DNA of 64,000 bases from Pseudoflavonifractor sp. (GTDB lineage Bacteria > Bacteroidota > Bacteroidia > Bacteroidales > Muribaculaceae). The position numbers and the translations under genes were made by a program. Of this stretch, positions 8,601-18,571 are shown piece after piece. Each line of letters starts with the position of its first letter. The first letter of the stretch is position 1. The notes beneath the pieces were generated by a model. That model had not been told where the DNA came from. It did no database searches and worked only from the letters and a program-made list of their open reading frames with translations. The stretch spans positions 693,911 through 757,910 of the forward strand of contig JAMPAQ010000001.1 of NCBI GenBank assembly GCA_023667145.1, in the 5' to 3' direction.

Positions 8601-9890
8601 ATGGACATTCTTCTGCTTGGCTCGGGTGGTCGTGAAGCCGCTCTCGCATGGAAAATCTCACAGTCGCCGCTGCTCGGCATCCTCTACATAGCCCCCGGCA
8701 ACGGCGGGTCGGCACGCTATGGCACCCCGGTGGCCCTGTCGCCACTTGACTTTGCCGGCATAAAGGCTTTTGCCGAGGAAAAGGGAATCGGCATGATTGT
8801 CGTCGGCCCGGAGGACCCGCTCGTCAACGGCATATACGACTATTTCCAAGGATCGGACATCCTCGTCGTGGGGCCGTCAAAGGCGGGCGCCATGCTTGAG
8901 GGAAGTAAGGATTTCGCCAAGCAGTTCATGGTGCGCCACGACATTCCCACGGCCCGCTACCGCAGCTTCACAGCTGACAACATCGAGGAGGGCTACAGCT
9001 TCCTTGAGCAGTTGCAGGCCCCCTACGTGCTCAAGGCCGACGGACTCGCCGCCGGCAAGGGAGTGCTGATAATCAATGACCTCGACGAGGCCAAGGCCGC
9101 TCTCAGGGAGATGCTCGGCGGCATGTTCGGAGCCTCGTCGGCCACAGTGGTCATCGAGGAGTTCCTGTCAGGCATCGAGTGCTCGGTATTCGTGCTCACC
9201 GATGGCACCGACTTCCGCGTGCTTCCCGTCGCCAAGGACTACAAGCGCATAGGCGAGGGGGATACCGGCCTCAACACCGGCGGCATGGGGGCAGTAAGCC
9301 CCGTACCGTTTGCCGACGATGTGTTCATGGACAAGGTGCGCCGACAGATTATCGAGCCTACCGTACTCGGTCTCGCCGAGGAGGGCATCACATATCGCGG
9401 ATTCATATTCCTCGGACTCATCAACGTTGACGGCGAACCCAAGGTCATAGAATACAACGTACGCATGGGCGACCCCGAGACCGAGGCCGTCATGCTGCGC
9501 ATAGCCGATGACCTCGTGCCGCTTATGGAAGCCGCCGCACGCGGCAACCTTGACGGCCTCGACCTGCGTCACGACCCGCGAACAGCCGTGACCGTGATGA
9601 TGGTGTCGGGAGGATACCCCGGCGACTACGAGAAAGGCAAGGTGATAACCATTGACGGAGAGATCACCGACAGCATACCGTTTCACGCCGGGACAAAGAT
9701 CAATCCCGAGGGACAGCTCGTCACCAACGGTGGCCGCGTTATCGCTGTCAGCTCCTACGGCTCGTCAATCGAGGACGCGCTTGCCCGCAGCTACGCCTCC
9801 ATCGACAAGATACACTGGGACGGAGCCTACTGGCGCCGCGACATAGGCCGTGACCTTATCGCCCTGACCAAGCAACCGGGCAATAATTAA
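8601..9890 (+). CDS. purD: Phosphoribosylamine--glycine ligase
   Basis: PurD joins phosphoribosylamine and glycine with ATP in the second step of purine synthesis. The 429-residue protein has the ATP-grasp layout of the family: N-terminal [12 protein letters not shown], a central ATP-grasp with [13 protein letters not shown] (about residues 143-155) and [12 protein letters not shown] (about 222-233), and [14 protein letters not shown] near residue 284. The length is standard. A good promoter stands directly upstream. The membrane-protein gene behind it begins five bases after the stop and is likely co-transcribed. Confidence 0.97.
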   Translation: MDILLLGSGGREAALAWKISQSPLLGILYIAPGNGGSARYGTPVALSPLDFAGIKAFAEEKGIGMIVVGPEDPLVNGIYDYFQGSDILVVGPSKAGAMLEGSKDFAKQFMVRHDIPTARYRSFTADNIEEGYSFLEQLQAPYVLKADGLAAGKGVLIINDLDEAKAALREMLGGMFGASSATVVIEEFLSGIECSVFVLTDGTDFRVLPVAKDYKRIGEGDTGLNTGGMGAVSPVPFADDVFMDKVRRQIIEPTVLGLAEEGITYRGFIFLGLINVDGEPKVIEYNVRMGDPETEAVMLRIADDLVPLMEAAARGNLDGLDLRHDPRTAVTVMMVSGGYPGDYEKGKVITIDGEITDSIPFHAGTKINPEGQLVTNGGRVIAVSSYGSSIEDALARSYASIDKIHWDGAYWRRDIGRDLIALTKQPGNN

Positions 9891-9895
9891 GACAG

Positions 9896-10879
9896 ATGCG
9901 CGAGAGCGACATAACCCGGTTTCTGAGCTCACGATACGGACTGCTGCTCATGACGGCGCTTGCCGTCGTGGCGGCGGTCATCGCTTACTGCCATGGCGAC
10001 GTGATTCCCATCCCCGGAGCCAAGGGACTCGGATTGCCGTCGGCCAACGAGTGGATACAGGACCGTCCGCTATCGCTCGTTGTAAATCTCGCGCTCAACA
10101 TAGGAATCGCCTGTATGCTGGTGCTCATCAACAAGAGCTTCAACATACTGCGCACACTCACCGTCCTCTACTCGACCCTCTATCTCGTATTCCAGTCGGC
10201 ATCCCCCTCGGTCATGGGGCAATTTTACGACGGGACGCTGCTCTGCATCGTCATCCTTTGTGCCATGAGCCTGCTGTTCCCGACATTCGGACAGCGCCGC
10301 CCCGACCGCCGCAAGATATTTCTCGCGTTTTTCCTGTTGGGACTCGGAACTCTCACCCAATATGCCTATGCCCTGTATATCCCGGTATTTCTCATTGGGT
10401 GCGTCCAGATGAGATGCCTGTCTTTCAAGGGCTTCATGGCCGCGCTTATCGGACTTGTGACCCCGGTGTGGATACTGTGGGGCCTCGGGGTCATCAGCCT
10501 TGACAACGTCACCCTCCCGCAGTTCGCCCCCATATTCACCGCACTCGACCGCCACGAGGCCGCACGGTTCATCGCCACGGTCGGTCTCACGATAGCGCTC
10601 ATCATCGGATTTGGCGCGTTCAACTTCATCAAAATCTACAGCTACAATTCCCGCGCCCGCGCCTACAACGGCTTCATCGGCATCCTTGCGCTCGCCACGA
10701 TGGTATATGCCATGGCCGATTACACCAACACCGCCGCCTACATCCCCCTGCTCAACACGTGCGCCGCCGTTCAGGGCGCCCACTTCTTCACCATCAACCC
10801 CGGCCGCCGCTCCTACATCGGCATCCTCACCCTCATCCTCCTCTACACCGCCCTCTACCTCTGGGCCATCCTCCTCTGA
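9896..10879 (+). CDS. Multi-pass membrane protein of unknown function
   Basis: A 327-residue integral membrane protein with about nine to ten hydrophobic segments (for example GLLLMTALAVVAAVIAY near the start and LALNIGIACMLVLI around residue 65). No catalytic motif or transporter signature stands out. It resembles the uncharacterised DUF6427-type membrane proteins of Bacteroidetes, an assignment from general appearance only. It lies five bases after purD in the same direction. The last ~70 bases are unusually C-rich. Confidence 0.7.
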   Translation: MRESDITRFLSSRYGLLLMTALAVVAAVIAYCHGDVIPIPGAKGLGLPSANEWIQDRPLSLVVNLALNIGIACMLVLINKSFNILRTLTVLYSTLYLVFQSASPSVMGQFYDGTLLCIVILCAMSLLFPTFGQRRPDRRKIFLAFFLLGLGTLTQYAYALYIPVFLIGCVQMRCLSFKGFMAALIGLVTPVWILWGLGVISLDNVTLPQFAPIFTALDRHEAARFIATVGLTIALIIGFGAFNFIKIYSYNSRARAYNGFIGILALATMVYAMADYTNTAAYIPLLNTCAAVQGAHFFTINPGRRSYIGILTLILLYTALYLWAILL

Positions 10880-10931
10880 CCACCGTCTCGTATTCCTCCC
10901 ACTCCCAGACCTCTCGGACACACCCATCGAC

Positions 10932-11786
10932 TCACATACCAAACAACGACTCGATAGGACATTCCCCTGCCATACAGCCAATCTTACCGGTATTAGCCAG
11001 ACTGACCTCGCACACTGTATAGACCGTGTCTTTCCCGACTCTCACAGAGAGGGCGGTACGTTGATGCGCCTTTGAGATGGTATATCGGCCTGTCTCATCC
11101 TTGTCATACTCTACCGACACATCATAATCTGCAAGATTAGTGTGCACCAATCCCCGGCGCGTCTTTTCTACCGTAAAGTCCTTTATACTGCTAATCTCAT
11201 AATCCAACCGCCTTATCGACAGATCCTCAGTCCCTATGATAAGATGTCCGTGAACTGTCACGCCCCCGGATTTCCTCGAAAAAGCAATCCTTACGGCCTC
11301 TGCGTCCTTATACACCACACTCTCAAGACCCTCAAAACGGTATTTCATATAATCACTTATCACCCCATGAGCCGAGACAGGGAGCACATCGGTAAATGAC
11401 CATGGCTTTATGGTATGTATATATTTGCTTATATCGGGGGATCGATACAGGCTCTCGCCCACTCCTGAGACACGCATATCATTGTTTACGTGGCGCAAGC
11501 CCAACAATCCCTCATAATCAAACAATTGCTTACCCGACCGATCTCTCATGGATATTGAACTGTCCAAAATCATTCCTGACAACAGAGGAAATCTATATTG
11601 ACTTGAAATTCTGGAGACCGCAGCCTCGACCCATTGTTCAGGAGTGCGGTTTGAGACAATGACCTCGGGCAATTTCACCATCACGGTATCCCGGTCCTCA
11701 GTCGTCAACCCTCCCATGGCGTGACACAATGATGGCATCAGCATCGTTGTGCACGACATAACGGCAATTGCAATACAGCGATTCAT
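10932..11786 (-). CDS. Hypothetical exported protein
   Basis: A 284-residue protein with an N-terminal signal peptide ending near SLCHA. The mature part is beta-rich without repeats and includes LPEVIVSNRTPEQWVEAA. This segment is common after the carboxypeptidase-like regulatory domain of Bacteroidetes surface proteins (DUF5686-like), but here that domain is missing, so it may be a shortened relative. It has lower GC than its neighbours and its own -7 element. It stands alone between convergent and divergent neighbours. The function is unknown. Confidence 0.7.
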   Translation of the reverse strand: MNRCIAIAVMSCTTMLMPSLCHAMGGLTTEDRDTVMVKLPEVIVSNRTPEQWVEAAVSRISSQYRFPLLSGMILDSSISMRDRSGKQLFDYEGLLGLRHVNNDMRVSGVGESLYRSPDISKYIHTIKPWSFTDVLPVSAHGVISDYMKYRFEGLESVVYKDAEAVRIAFSRKSGGVTVHGHLIIGTEDLSIRRLDYEISSIKDFTVEKTRRGLVHTNLADYDVSVEYDKDETGRYTISKAHQRTALSVRVGKDTVYTVCEVSLANTGKIGCMAGECPIESLFGM

Positions 11787-11813
11787 ATATGATATGTGAC
11801 AAATAAAATTTCT

Positions 11814-11822
11814 GCAAAAGTA
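11814..11822 (-). promoter_or_regulatory. -7 element of the exported-protein gene
   Basis: On the minus strand TACTTTTGC matches the consensus. The start near 11808 lies about 22 bases before the ATG. No -33 match. Confidence 0.45.
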
Positions 11823-11938
11823 ATGGATTGTGATTTATACATCACTTATGCCCGGTGTGCAATTTGTGTGCAAACTCTGCGTAAGAGACTTATATCCTAT
11901 TAATAGAGCCGTTGGTTTGCTGATTTATTTGGGCGGGA

Positions 11939-11972
11939 TTTGGTGTTTATCAATCGGAATGGCTACCTTTGC
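11939..11972 (+). promoter_or_regulatory. Promoter of the DUF2723 operon
   Basis: TTTG (11939-11942), a 21-base spacer and TACCTTTGC (11964-11972). The start near 11978 leaves a leader of about 50 bases. Confidence 0.6.
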
Positions 11973-12028
11973 ATCTTGGAAAGGAATATCCCGTGGGATG
12001 ACGCGGGGTTCCGACATGAACACTTTTG

Positions 12029-15000
12029 ATGAAACGATACAACATTATCAACAATTCGCTCGGATGGCTGATGTTTGTCATCTCTGCTGTCACTTACCTG
12101 CTCACACTTGAGCCGACGGCGAGCTTCTGGGACTGTCCCGAATTTATCTCACAGGGTTACAAACTTGAAGTGGGGCACCCACCGGGCAACCCGATATTCA
12201 TGCTCGCGGCAAGATTTTTTGTCAACTTCGCCCCCGACGCCTCCCACGTCGCCCTGGCGGTTAACGCCATGTCGGCATTGCTCAGCGCCGGCACAATACT
12301 GCTGCTGTTCTGGACTATAACCCACCTGGTGCGCCGACTGATAGTCAAGGACGATGCCACCTCAATATCATTGGCCAAGATGCTTGTCATCTTCGGGTCG
12401 GGCACAGTCGGAGCATTGGCCTACACATGGAGCGACACGTTCTGGTTTTCGGCGGTCGAGGGTGAGGTCTACGCCTTCTCATCGTTCTGCACGGCCCTCG
12501 TGTTCTGGCTCATCCTCAAGTGGGAAAATCGTGCCGACATGCCCCACAGCGACCGTTACCTGATACTGATAGCCTATGTCATAGGCATCTCCATAGCCGT
12601 CCACTTGCTCAACCTCCTCTGCATCCCCGCCATCGTGCTGGTGTTCTACTACAAGAAATACAAGAACACGACCGCCAATGGCTCGCTGATAGCACTCGCG
12701 GTGTCGTTTGTCATCGTGGGGCTTATCCTCTATGGTCTCGTGCCGGGCTTCATCGAGGTAGCCGGATGGATGGAGTTGCTATGTGTCAACACCTTGGGCA
12801 TGAGCTTCAACATGGGTGTGCTCATCTATTTCATCCTCGCCCTTGCGATATTCATTTGGGCAATCTCGGCCCTATACCGTCAGAGCAGCCCGCTGATGAT
12901 AAAGGTATCGTTTATCCTCGCTGTCATAATATCAGGCATACCGTTTATCGGCGACGGCTGGGTGATACCGGCCGTAATCATCGCCGGAATGGTGGTCTAT
13001 TTCTTCCTGTGGGGCAAGAAGATACCGGTGCGCATACTCAGCATCACTGTGCTCAGCATCCTCGTGATATTCATAGGCTACTCCTCATACGCCCTGCTGC
13101 TCATACGCTCCTCGGCCAATCCGCCGATGAATCAGAACGGTCCCGACAACGTGTTCTCGCTGTCGTCCTACCTCAACCGCGAGCAGTATGGCGAACGTCC
13201 GCTGTTCTATGGTCGCACAATCAACTCCAGCATCCTCTACCGCGTCGATGCCTCAGGGTTGCCCAAGGCCATTGTCAACGAAGGCAAGCCCCTCTACAGC
13301 AAGGCCGTCAAGACATCGCCCGATGACCCCGACCGATATGAGATGACCGGCCACAAGCAGGACTACGAGATGACCCCCGAGCTTAACATGCTGTTCCCCC
13401 GCATGTATGACGGACGGCACGCCGCCGCCTACACCTCATGGACAGGCATGACAGGAACGCCCGTCGAGGCGACAATCTATGTCGATGAGAACGGCAACGC
13501 CTTGCAAAAGGACTGGAAAATCAAGCCGACATTCGCTGAGAACATGCGATTTTTCCTCGGCTACCAGCTGACCCACATGTACTGGCGATATTTCATGTGG
13601 AACTTTGCCGGACGGCAGAACGACATCCAAGGCAACGGGGAGCCCAACCATGGCAACTGGATCTCGGGCATACCCCTGATTGACACGCCGCGTCTCGGCG
13701 ACCAGTCGCTGCTGCCCGACGACCTCGGGAAAGGCAACAAGGGACACAACGTGTTCTACATGCTCCCCCTCATTCTTGGCATCATCGGCCTCATCTGGCA
13801 GGCATTCTCGTCCAAGCGCGGCATCGAGCAGTTCTGGGTCGTGTTCTTCCTCTTCTTTATGACAGGAATAGCCATCGTACTCTACCTCAACCAAACACCC
13901 ACACAGCCCCGCGAGCGCGACTATGCCTTTGCCGGGTCGTTCTACGCCTTTGCCATCTGGATAGGCATGGGTGTGGCCGGACTGTGGCGACTCGCACTCA
14001 TGGCCCTCAAGAAAGACGACAGCCGCACCAAGCTCACTGCGGCTGTCATAGCCTGTCTGCTCGGCATAATCGTGCCGTTGCAGATGGTGTCGCAGACATG
14101 GGACGACCATGACCGCTCGGGACGCTATGCCGCCCGCGACTTTGGCATGAACTACCTGTCGAGCCTCGACGAGGATGCCATCATCTTCACCAACGGCGAC
14201 AACGACACCTTCCCCCTGTGGTATGCCCAGGAGGTCGAGGGATACCGTACCGACGTGCGCGTGGTCAACCTCAGCTACCTGACCACCGACTGGTATGCCA
14301 ACCAGATGCGCCATCCGAGCTACGATGCCCCGGCCATACCGATGCTCGCCACGCCACAGGACTATGCTTACGACAAACGCCAGTTCAACTACTTCCTGCA
14401 CCCCGACACCACCAAGGTCAACGCCCTGGCGGCGCTCAAGCAGGTCTATGACCCGTCGGCCACCGACAACGACTGGCGGCTTCCCGAGTTCCGCTATCCC
14501 AACATGTACATCCCTGTCGACAAGGAGGCCGTACTGTCGGCCGGACGCGTGACCCCCGCTGAGATGCCTGCTGTGGCCGAGTATATCGACATGAACATGC
14601 TCGACGACGAGTCGACCGCCCGCGAGGGGGGCATGTCGCTAGGCAAGCTGCTCTCGCTCGACTTCATCGCCACCAATGCCGCCAACGGCTGGAAACGCCC
14701 CATCTACTTTGCCATGACCGTCCCCGACGACTATTACCTCGGCCTCACGCCCTACCTGCGCAACACGGGCATGGCCTACGAGGTGTCACCCATACGTCAG
14801 GCCGGATATGACGGCTACTCGGTTGGTGTCGATACGGACCGCATGTACGAGAACGTGGTCAACAAGTTCCGCTGGGGTGGACTCGATGTCACTAAGAGTG
14901 CCGATGACATCTATCTCGACGAGACCGTCAGACGCATGGTGACCACCACGCGGAGCACCATGCTCGACCTCGCCACCGCGCTCTACAACGAGGGTGTCAG

Positions 15001-15481
15001 TGCCGAGCTACGTGCCGACTCCACCGCCACCGAGGCCGAGAAGGCACGGCTGACCGGGTTTGCCACCGACCGCTACGAGCGTACCCGCACCATCCTCGAC
15101 CTCATCATCGAGAAACTTCCGGCCCATGCCTCCCCCTACTCCGTGCAGATAGGCCATAACATCGCCGACCTCTACCTGCGTCTTGGCGAGGTGACAGGCA
15201 ACGAGGCCGACAAGAAAAAAGCGATGACCCTGCTTGAGAGCGAGATACGCCGCTATGGCCAGTATGTGCGCTACTATCAGAGCCTATCGCCCTCACAGTA
15301 TGCCGCCTTGCAGCGCACCGACCAATACATCAACGACACCTATCTACTCGCCCTCGTGCAGCTCTATGCCGATGGCGGCGGCGATGCCGAGAAGCTATTA
15401 GGCGAACTTGAGACCTCGGGGGTAGACTTTACCCCCTACCTGCGCCGACAGGCCGCATCCGAGGCTCCGCAAAAGATGTAA
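12029..15481 (+). CDS. DUF2723 large membrane protein, probable glycosyltransferase-like
   Basis: A 1150-residue protein typical of Bacteroidetes DUF2723. About twelve membrane spans lie in the first ~700 residues. The N-terminus has TLEPTASFWDCPEFI and EVGHPPGNPIFMLAARF, the family signature, which recalls the first loop of protein O-mannosyltransferases. The motif PTQPRERDYAFAGSFYAFAI follows near residue 625. The C-terminal ~450 residues are soluble, presumably periplasmic. I chose the ATG at 12029 over a TTG one codon earlier. The natural substrate is not established; a lipid-linked sugar transfer role is inferred. The deacetylase gene follows after four bases. Confidence 0.85.
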   Translation: MKRYNIINNSLGWLMFVISAVTYLLTLEPTASFWDCPEFISQGYKLEVGHPPGNPIFMLAARFFVNFAPDASHVALAVNAMSALLSAGTILLLFWTITHLVRRLIVKDDATSISLAKMLVIFGSGTVGALAYTWSDTFWFSAVEGEVYAFSSFCTALVFWLILKWENRADMPHSDRYLILIAYVIGISIAVHLLNLLCIPAIVLVFYYKKYKNTTANGSLIALAVSFVIVGLILYGLVPGFIEVAGWMELLCVNTLGMSFNMGVLIYFILALAIFIWAISALYRQSSPLMIKVSFILAVIISGIPFIGDGWVIPAVIIAGMVVYFFLWGKKIPVRILSITVLSILVIFIGYSSYALLLIRSSANPPMNQNGPDNVFSLSSYLNREQYGERPLFYGRTINSSILYRVDASGLPKAIVNEGKPLYSKAVKTSPDDPDRYEMTGHKQDYEMTPELNMLFPRMYDGRHAAAYTSWTGMTGTPVEATIYVDENGNALQKDWKIKPTFAENMRFFLGYQLTHMYWRYFMWNFAGRQNDIQGNGEPNHGNWISGIPLIDTPRLGDQSLLPDDLGKGNKGHNVFYMLPLILGIIGLIWQAFSSKRGIEQFWVVFFLFFMTGIAIVLYLNQTPTQPRERDYAFAGSFYAFAIWIGMGVAGLWRLALMALKKDDSRTKLTAAVIACLLGIIVPLQMVSQTWDDHDRSGRYAARDFGMNYLSSLDEDAIIFTNGDNDTFPLWYAQEVEGYRTDVRVVNLSYLTTDWYANQMRHPSYDAPAIPMLATPQDYAYDKRQFNYFLHPDTTKVNALAALKQVYDPSATDNDWRLPEFRYPNMYIPVDKEAVLSAGRVTPAEMPAVAEYIDMNMLDDESTAREGGMSLGKLLSLDFIATNAANGWKRPIYFAMTVPDDYYLGLTPYLRNTGMAYEVSPIRQAGYDGYSVGVDTDRMYENVVNKFRWGGLDVTKSADDIYLDETVRRMVTTTRSTMLDLATALYNEGVSAELRADSTATEAEKARLTGFATDRYERTRTILDLIIEKLPAHASPYSVQIGHNIADLYLRLGEVTGNEADKKKAMTLLESEIRRYGQYVRYYQSLSPSQYAALQRTDQYINDTYLLALVQLYADGGGDAEKLLGELETSGVDFTPYLRRQAASEAPQKM

Positions 15482-15485
15482 CGTC

Positions 15486-16103
15486 ATGTTTATCGAACAA
15501 CCCCCATTGCTGTACCGTCTCCTGTTCCCGGAGGCGGTATGGCGTATAAAGCGCAAGCGCCGCCGCGTGGTCTACCTCACCTTTGACGACGGACCGATAC
15601 CCGAGGTGACCCCCTGGGTGCTCGACGTGCTCGACCGCTATGGGGTCAAGGCGACATTCTTCCTTGTCGGCGACAATGTCAGGCGCAACCCGGAGTTATT
15701 TGAGGAAATCAAGCGGCGTGGTCACAGCTACGGCAACCACACGATGAACCACCTACAAGGATTCAAGGTCCTGTCGCGGCGCTACCTGCGCAACATCACT
15801 GAGGCCGACGGCCTGATTGACAGTCCGCTGTACCGCCCGCCCCACGGGTTGATGCGCTGGGGACAGGCCCGCGTCATCAAGGACCACTACAACATTGTCA
15901 TGTACGATCTCGTGACCCGCGACTACTCGCGCAAACTGACACCGCCACAGGTGCTTGCCAACGTCAAGCGGTATGCCCGCAACGGCTCCATCATCGTCTT
16001 TCATGACTCACTCAAGGCCGAGCGTAACATGACCTACGCGCTGCCACGCGCCATCCAATGGCTAAAGGACCAAGGCTATGAGTTCCTACCCATCCCCATG
16101 TGA
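15486..16103 (+). CDS. Polysaccharide deacetylase (NodB-type carbohydrate esterase 4)
   Basis: A 205-residue metal-dependent N-deacetylase of glycans or peptidoglycan. The first catalytic motif TFDDGP is at about residues 35-40. The zinc-binding HSxxNHT is at about 79-85 (GHSYGNHTMNHL). RPPHG appears near 118 and IVFHD near 177. No signal peptide is seen, only a short hydrophobic start, so it may be cytoplasmic or use a non-standard anchor. It is translationally linked to the DUF2723 gene, suggesting a shared role in surface glycan handling. Its end overlaps queG by 26 bases. Confidence 0.88.
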   Translation: MFIEQPPLLYRLLFPEAVWRIKRKRRRVVYLTFDDGPIPEVTPWVLDVLDRYGVKATFFLVGDNVRRNPELFEEIKRRGHSYGNHTMNHLQGFKVLSRRYLRNITEADGLIDSPLYRPPHGLMRWGQARVIKDHYNIVMYDLVTRDYSRKLTPPQVLANVKRYARNGSIIVFHDSLKAERNMTYALPRAIQWLKDQGYEFLPIPM

Positions 16104-17010
16104 TGCCGCCCCGGTGGCCGGACGCGACGAGCTGCTGTCACTCGCCCTGGCAGTGGGTGCGACCGACATAGGCATCGCCGATGCCATGCCAGTCGATGAT
16201 GACGCGGCGACCGCCTACCGGGAGTGGGTCACGGCTGGGTATAACGGCACGATGGACTATCTCGACCGCTACGATGAGGTGCGCCGCGACCCACGGTTGC
16301 TGCTCGACGGGGCCCAGTCGCTGATTGTGGCGGCGTTCAACTATATGCCGCCGACACGCCAGGCTGTGGGACGGCCACGCTTTGCCGACTACGCCCTCGG
16401 CCTCGACTATCATGAAGTCGTGCGTTGGCGGCTCGACGCGATGGCCGGGGAGATCAGGTCGCGCTGGGGCGGCTCGACAAGGGTATGTGTCGACACCGCG
16501 CCTCTGCGTGAGCGCTACTGGGCGATGAAAGCCGGATTGGGATTCATAGGCCGCAACGGTCAGCTTATACTTCCCGGACGAGGCTCACGGTTCTTTATCG
16601 GCACCATCCTCACAACGGTACGCTTCAGGCCATGCCCACCGTGCGTGACAAGCTGTGACGGCTGTGGCGCGTGCGTCCGGGCCTGCCCCGGAGGAGCGTT
16701 GAGTGACAAGGGCTTCGATGGCCACCGCTGTCTGTCATATCTCACAATTGAATACCGTGGCGATTTCCCCGACGGACTGACACTCGGCGGGCGCATATAT
16801 GGCTGTGACGTATGCCAGGATGTATGCCCCCACAACCGCGCCGCCAAGCCGACGGACATCCCCGAGTTTATGCCGTCACAGAGGTTGCTCGACCTTACCC
16901 GCGACGACATAGCCGCGATGACTCAGGAACAGTTCTCTTCCATCTTCTCCCACAGCGCTGTCAAGCGCACCAAACTGGTCGGGCTGCTGCGCAACCTCAA
17001 GGCTCTATGA
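16078..17010 (+). CDS. queG: Epoxyqueuosine reductase
   Basis: QueG uses cobalamin and two [4Fe-4S] clusters to reduce epoxyqueuosine to queuosine in tRNA. The 310-residue product has the N-terminal cobalamin domain, an RYWAMKAGLGFIGRNG segment near residues 145-160, then clusters CDGCGACVRACP (about 198-209) and CDVCQDVCPHN (about 243-253). The length is normal for the short form without the C-terminal HEAT repeats. The ATG overlaps the deacetylase gene by 26 bases. The stop overlaps the convergent comM gene by six bases. Confidence 0.93.
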   Translation: MSSYPSPCDAAPVAGRDELLSLALAVGATDIGIADAMPVDDDAATAYREWVTAGYNGTMDYLDRYDEVRRDPRLLLDGAQSLIVAAFNYMPPTRQAVGRPRFADYALGLDYHEVVRWRLDAMAGEIRSRWGGSTRVCVDTAPLRERYWAMKAGLGFIGRNGQLILPGRGSRFFIGTILTTVRFRPCPPCVTSCDGCGACVRACPGGALSDKGFDGHRCLSYLTIEYRGDFPDGLTLGGRIYGCDVCQDVCPHNRAAKPTDIPEFMPSQRLLDLTRDDIAAMTQEQFSSIFSHSAVKRTKLVGLLRNLKAL

Positions 17011-18555
17011 GTGACCGCCCCCACCCCACGAGGCGCGGTCAAGGCTGCGGTAGGTGATAGCCTCGGCTATGTGGCGCTCACAGACGGTCTCACTGCCGTC
17101 GAGATCGGCAATCGTGCGGGCCACCTTCAGGATGCGGTCGTATGCCCTCGCGCTCATATCGAGCCGTCGCATGGCATCGCGCAACCGCTTCATCCCGGCC
17201 TCGTCGGGACGTGCAAACCGGTTGATGAGCCTTGTCCCCATCTGGGCGTTGCAATATACCCCCTGCTCATCGGCAAACCGCCGCGTCTGCACCTCGCGGG
17301 CCGCGATGACACGCGTCCTCACCGCCTCGCTGCTCTCGCCACGCGTGGCCGACGACAGGTCGTCAAACTCCACGGGCATTATCTCCACCTGCATGTCAAT
17401 GCGGTCGAGCAGCGGGCCCGAGATGCGGTTGAGATAACGCTGCACGGCGGCGGGCGCACAGAGGCATTGCTTTGTGGGATGGGTGTAGTAGCCACAGGGA
17501 CAGGGGTTCATCGACGCGACGAGCATGAATCCCGCCGGATAGTCGATTGAATACTTGGCGCGGGCAATGGATATATGCCGGTCCTCAAGCGGCTGGCGCA
17601 TCACCTCAAGCACCTGACGCGAGAACTCCGGGAACTCGTCGAGAAAGAGCACTCCGTTGTGGGCCAGTGAGATTTCGCCCGGCATCGGGTTTGTCCCGCC
17701 GCCGACAAGTGCTACCGGCGATATGGTATGATGGGGCGACCTGAACGGTCGCTCGGTCATGAGCCGAGACCCACCCTTCAATCTCCCGGCCACCGAGTGT
17801 ATCTTGGTAGTCTCCAGCGCCTCGCGCAGCGTGAGCGGCGGCAATATCGACGGTATGCGCTTGGCCATCATCGACTTTCCCGACCCGGGAGGGCCGACAA
17901 GCAGTATGTTATGGCCTCCGGCACAAGCCACCTCAAAGGCCCGCTTGACATTTTCCTGACCCTTGACATCGGCAAAGTCGAGGTCAAACGTCCCCATGGC
18001 GCGCGCAAACTCGCCACGCGTATCCACCACCGTGGGTTGCAGCGTGGAGTTGCCGCCAAGCAGGGCTATAACGTCAGATAGCGAGCTGACCCCGTAGACA
18101 TCGAGCCGGTCGACCACTGCGGCCTCCGTAGCGTTGGCCAAGGGAACAATCATCCCGCGCAGGCCCTCCTCGCGTGCCTTGATAGCCATCGGCAACACGC
18201 CGCGTATCGGCAGCACCGACCCGTCGAGCGACAGTTCGCCCATGATCATGTAGCCGTCGAGTGCCCCGGCATCAATCTTGCCGTCGGCGGCAAGTATGCC
18301 GATAGCGATGGGCAGGTCATAGGCCGCGCCCTCCTTTTTCACGTCGGCGGGACTCATGTTGATGACCACTCGCCGGCGCGGATATTCCATCCCCGACTGC
18401 TTGAGCGCCGACTGCACGCGCTCATGGCTCTCGCGTACTGCCGCGTCGGGCAGTCCGACGATGCTGTACGATATGCCATGCTCCACGCTCACCTCTATGG
18501 TGACGAGTATCGCGTCGATGCCCTGAACGGCGGCTCCAAGTGTCTTTATCAGCAT
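17005..18555 (-). CDS. comM: ComM/YifB-family Mg-chelatase-like AAA+ ATPase
   Basis: A hexameric helicase that promotes branch migration in natural transformation in some bacteria; its role in Bacteroidetes is unproven. The 516-residue protein has an N-terminal Lon-like ChlI domain (VSVEHGISYSIVGLPDAAV), a Walker A GPPGSGKSMMAKR at about residue 220, and a Walker B VLFLDEFPEF near 300. A cysteine cluster CPCGYYTHPTKQC lies near 355. The C-terminal Mg-chelatase domain closes it. The gene is convergent with queG. Confidence 0.92.
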   Translation of the reverse strand: MLIKTLGAAVQGIDAILVTIEVSVEHGISYSIVGLPDAAVRESHERVQSALKQSGMEYPRRRVVINMSPADVKKEGAAYDLPIAIGILAADGKIDAGALDGYMIMGELSLDGSVLPIRGVLPMAIKAREEGLRGMIVPLANATEAAVVDRLDVYGVSSLSDVIALLGGNSTLQPTVVDTRGEFARAMGTFDLDFADVKGQENVKRAFEVACAGGHNILLVGPPGSGKSMMAKRIPSILPPLTLREALETTKIHSVAGRLKGGSRLMTERPFRSPHHTISPVALVGGGTNPMPGEISLAHNGVLFLDEFPEFSRQVLEVMRQPLEDRHISIARAKYSIDYPAGFMLVASMNPCPCGYYTHPTKQCLCAPAAVQRYLNRISGPLLDRIDMQVEIMPVEFDDLSSATRGESSEAVRTRVIAAREVQTRRFADEQGVYCNAQMGTRLINRFARPDEAGMKRLRDAMRRLDMSARAYDRILKVARTIADLDGSETVCERHIAEAITYRSLDRASWGGGGHS

Positions 18556-18571
18556 GTCGCAAGGGTAGTAT

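Noticed and set aside
13436..14401. 321-codon minus-strand frame inside the DUF2723 gene
   Set aside because: Antisense shadow of a well-supported membrane protein; its composition is the reverse complement of that gene's codons.
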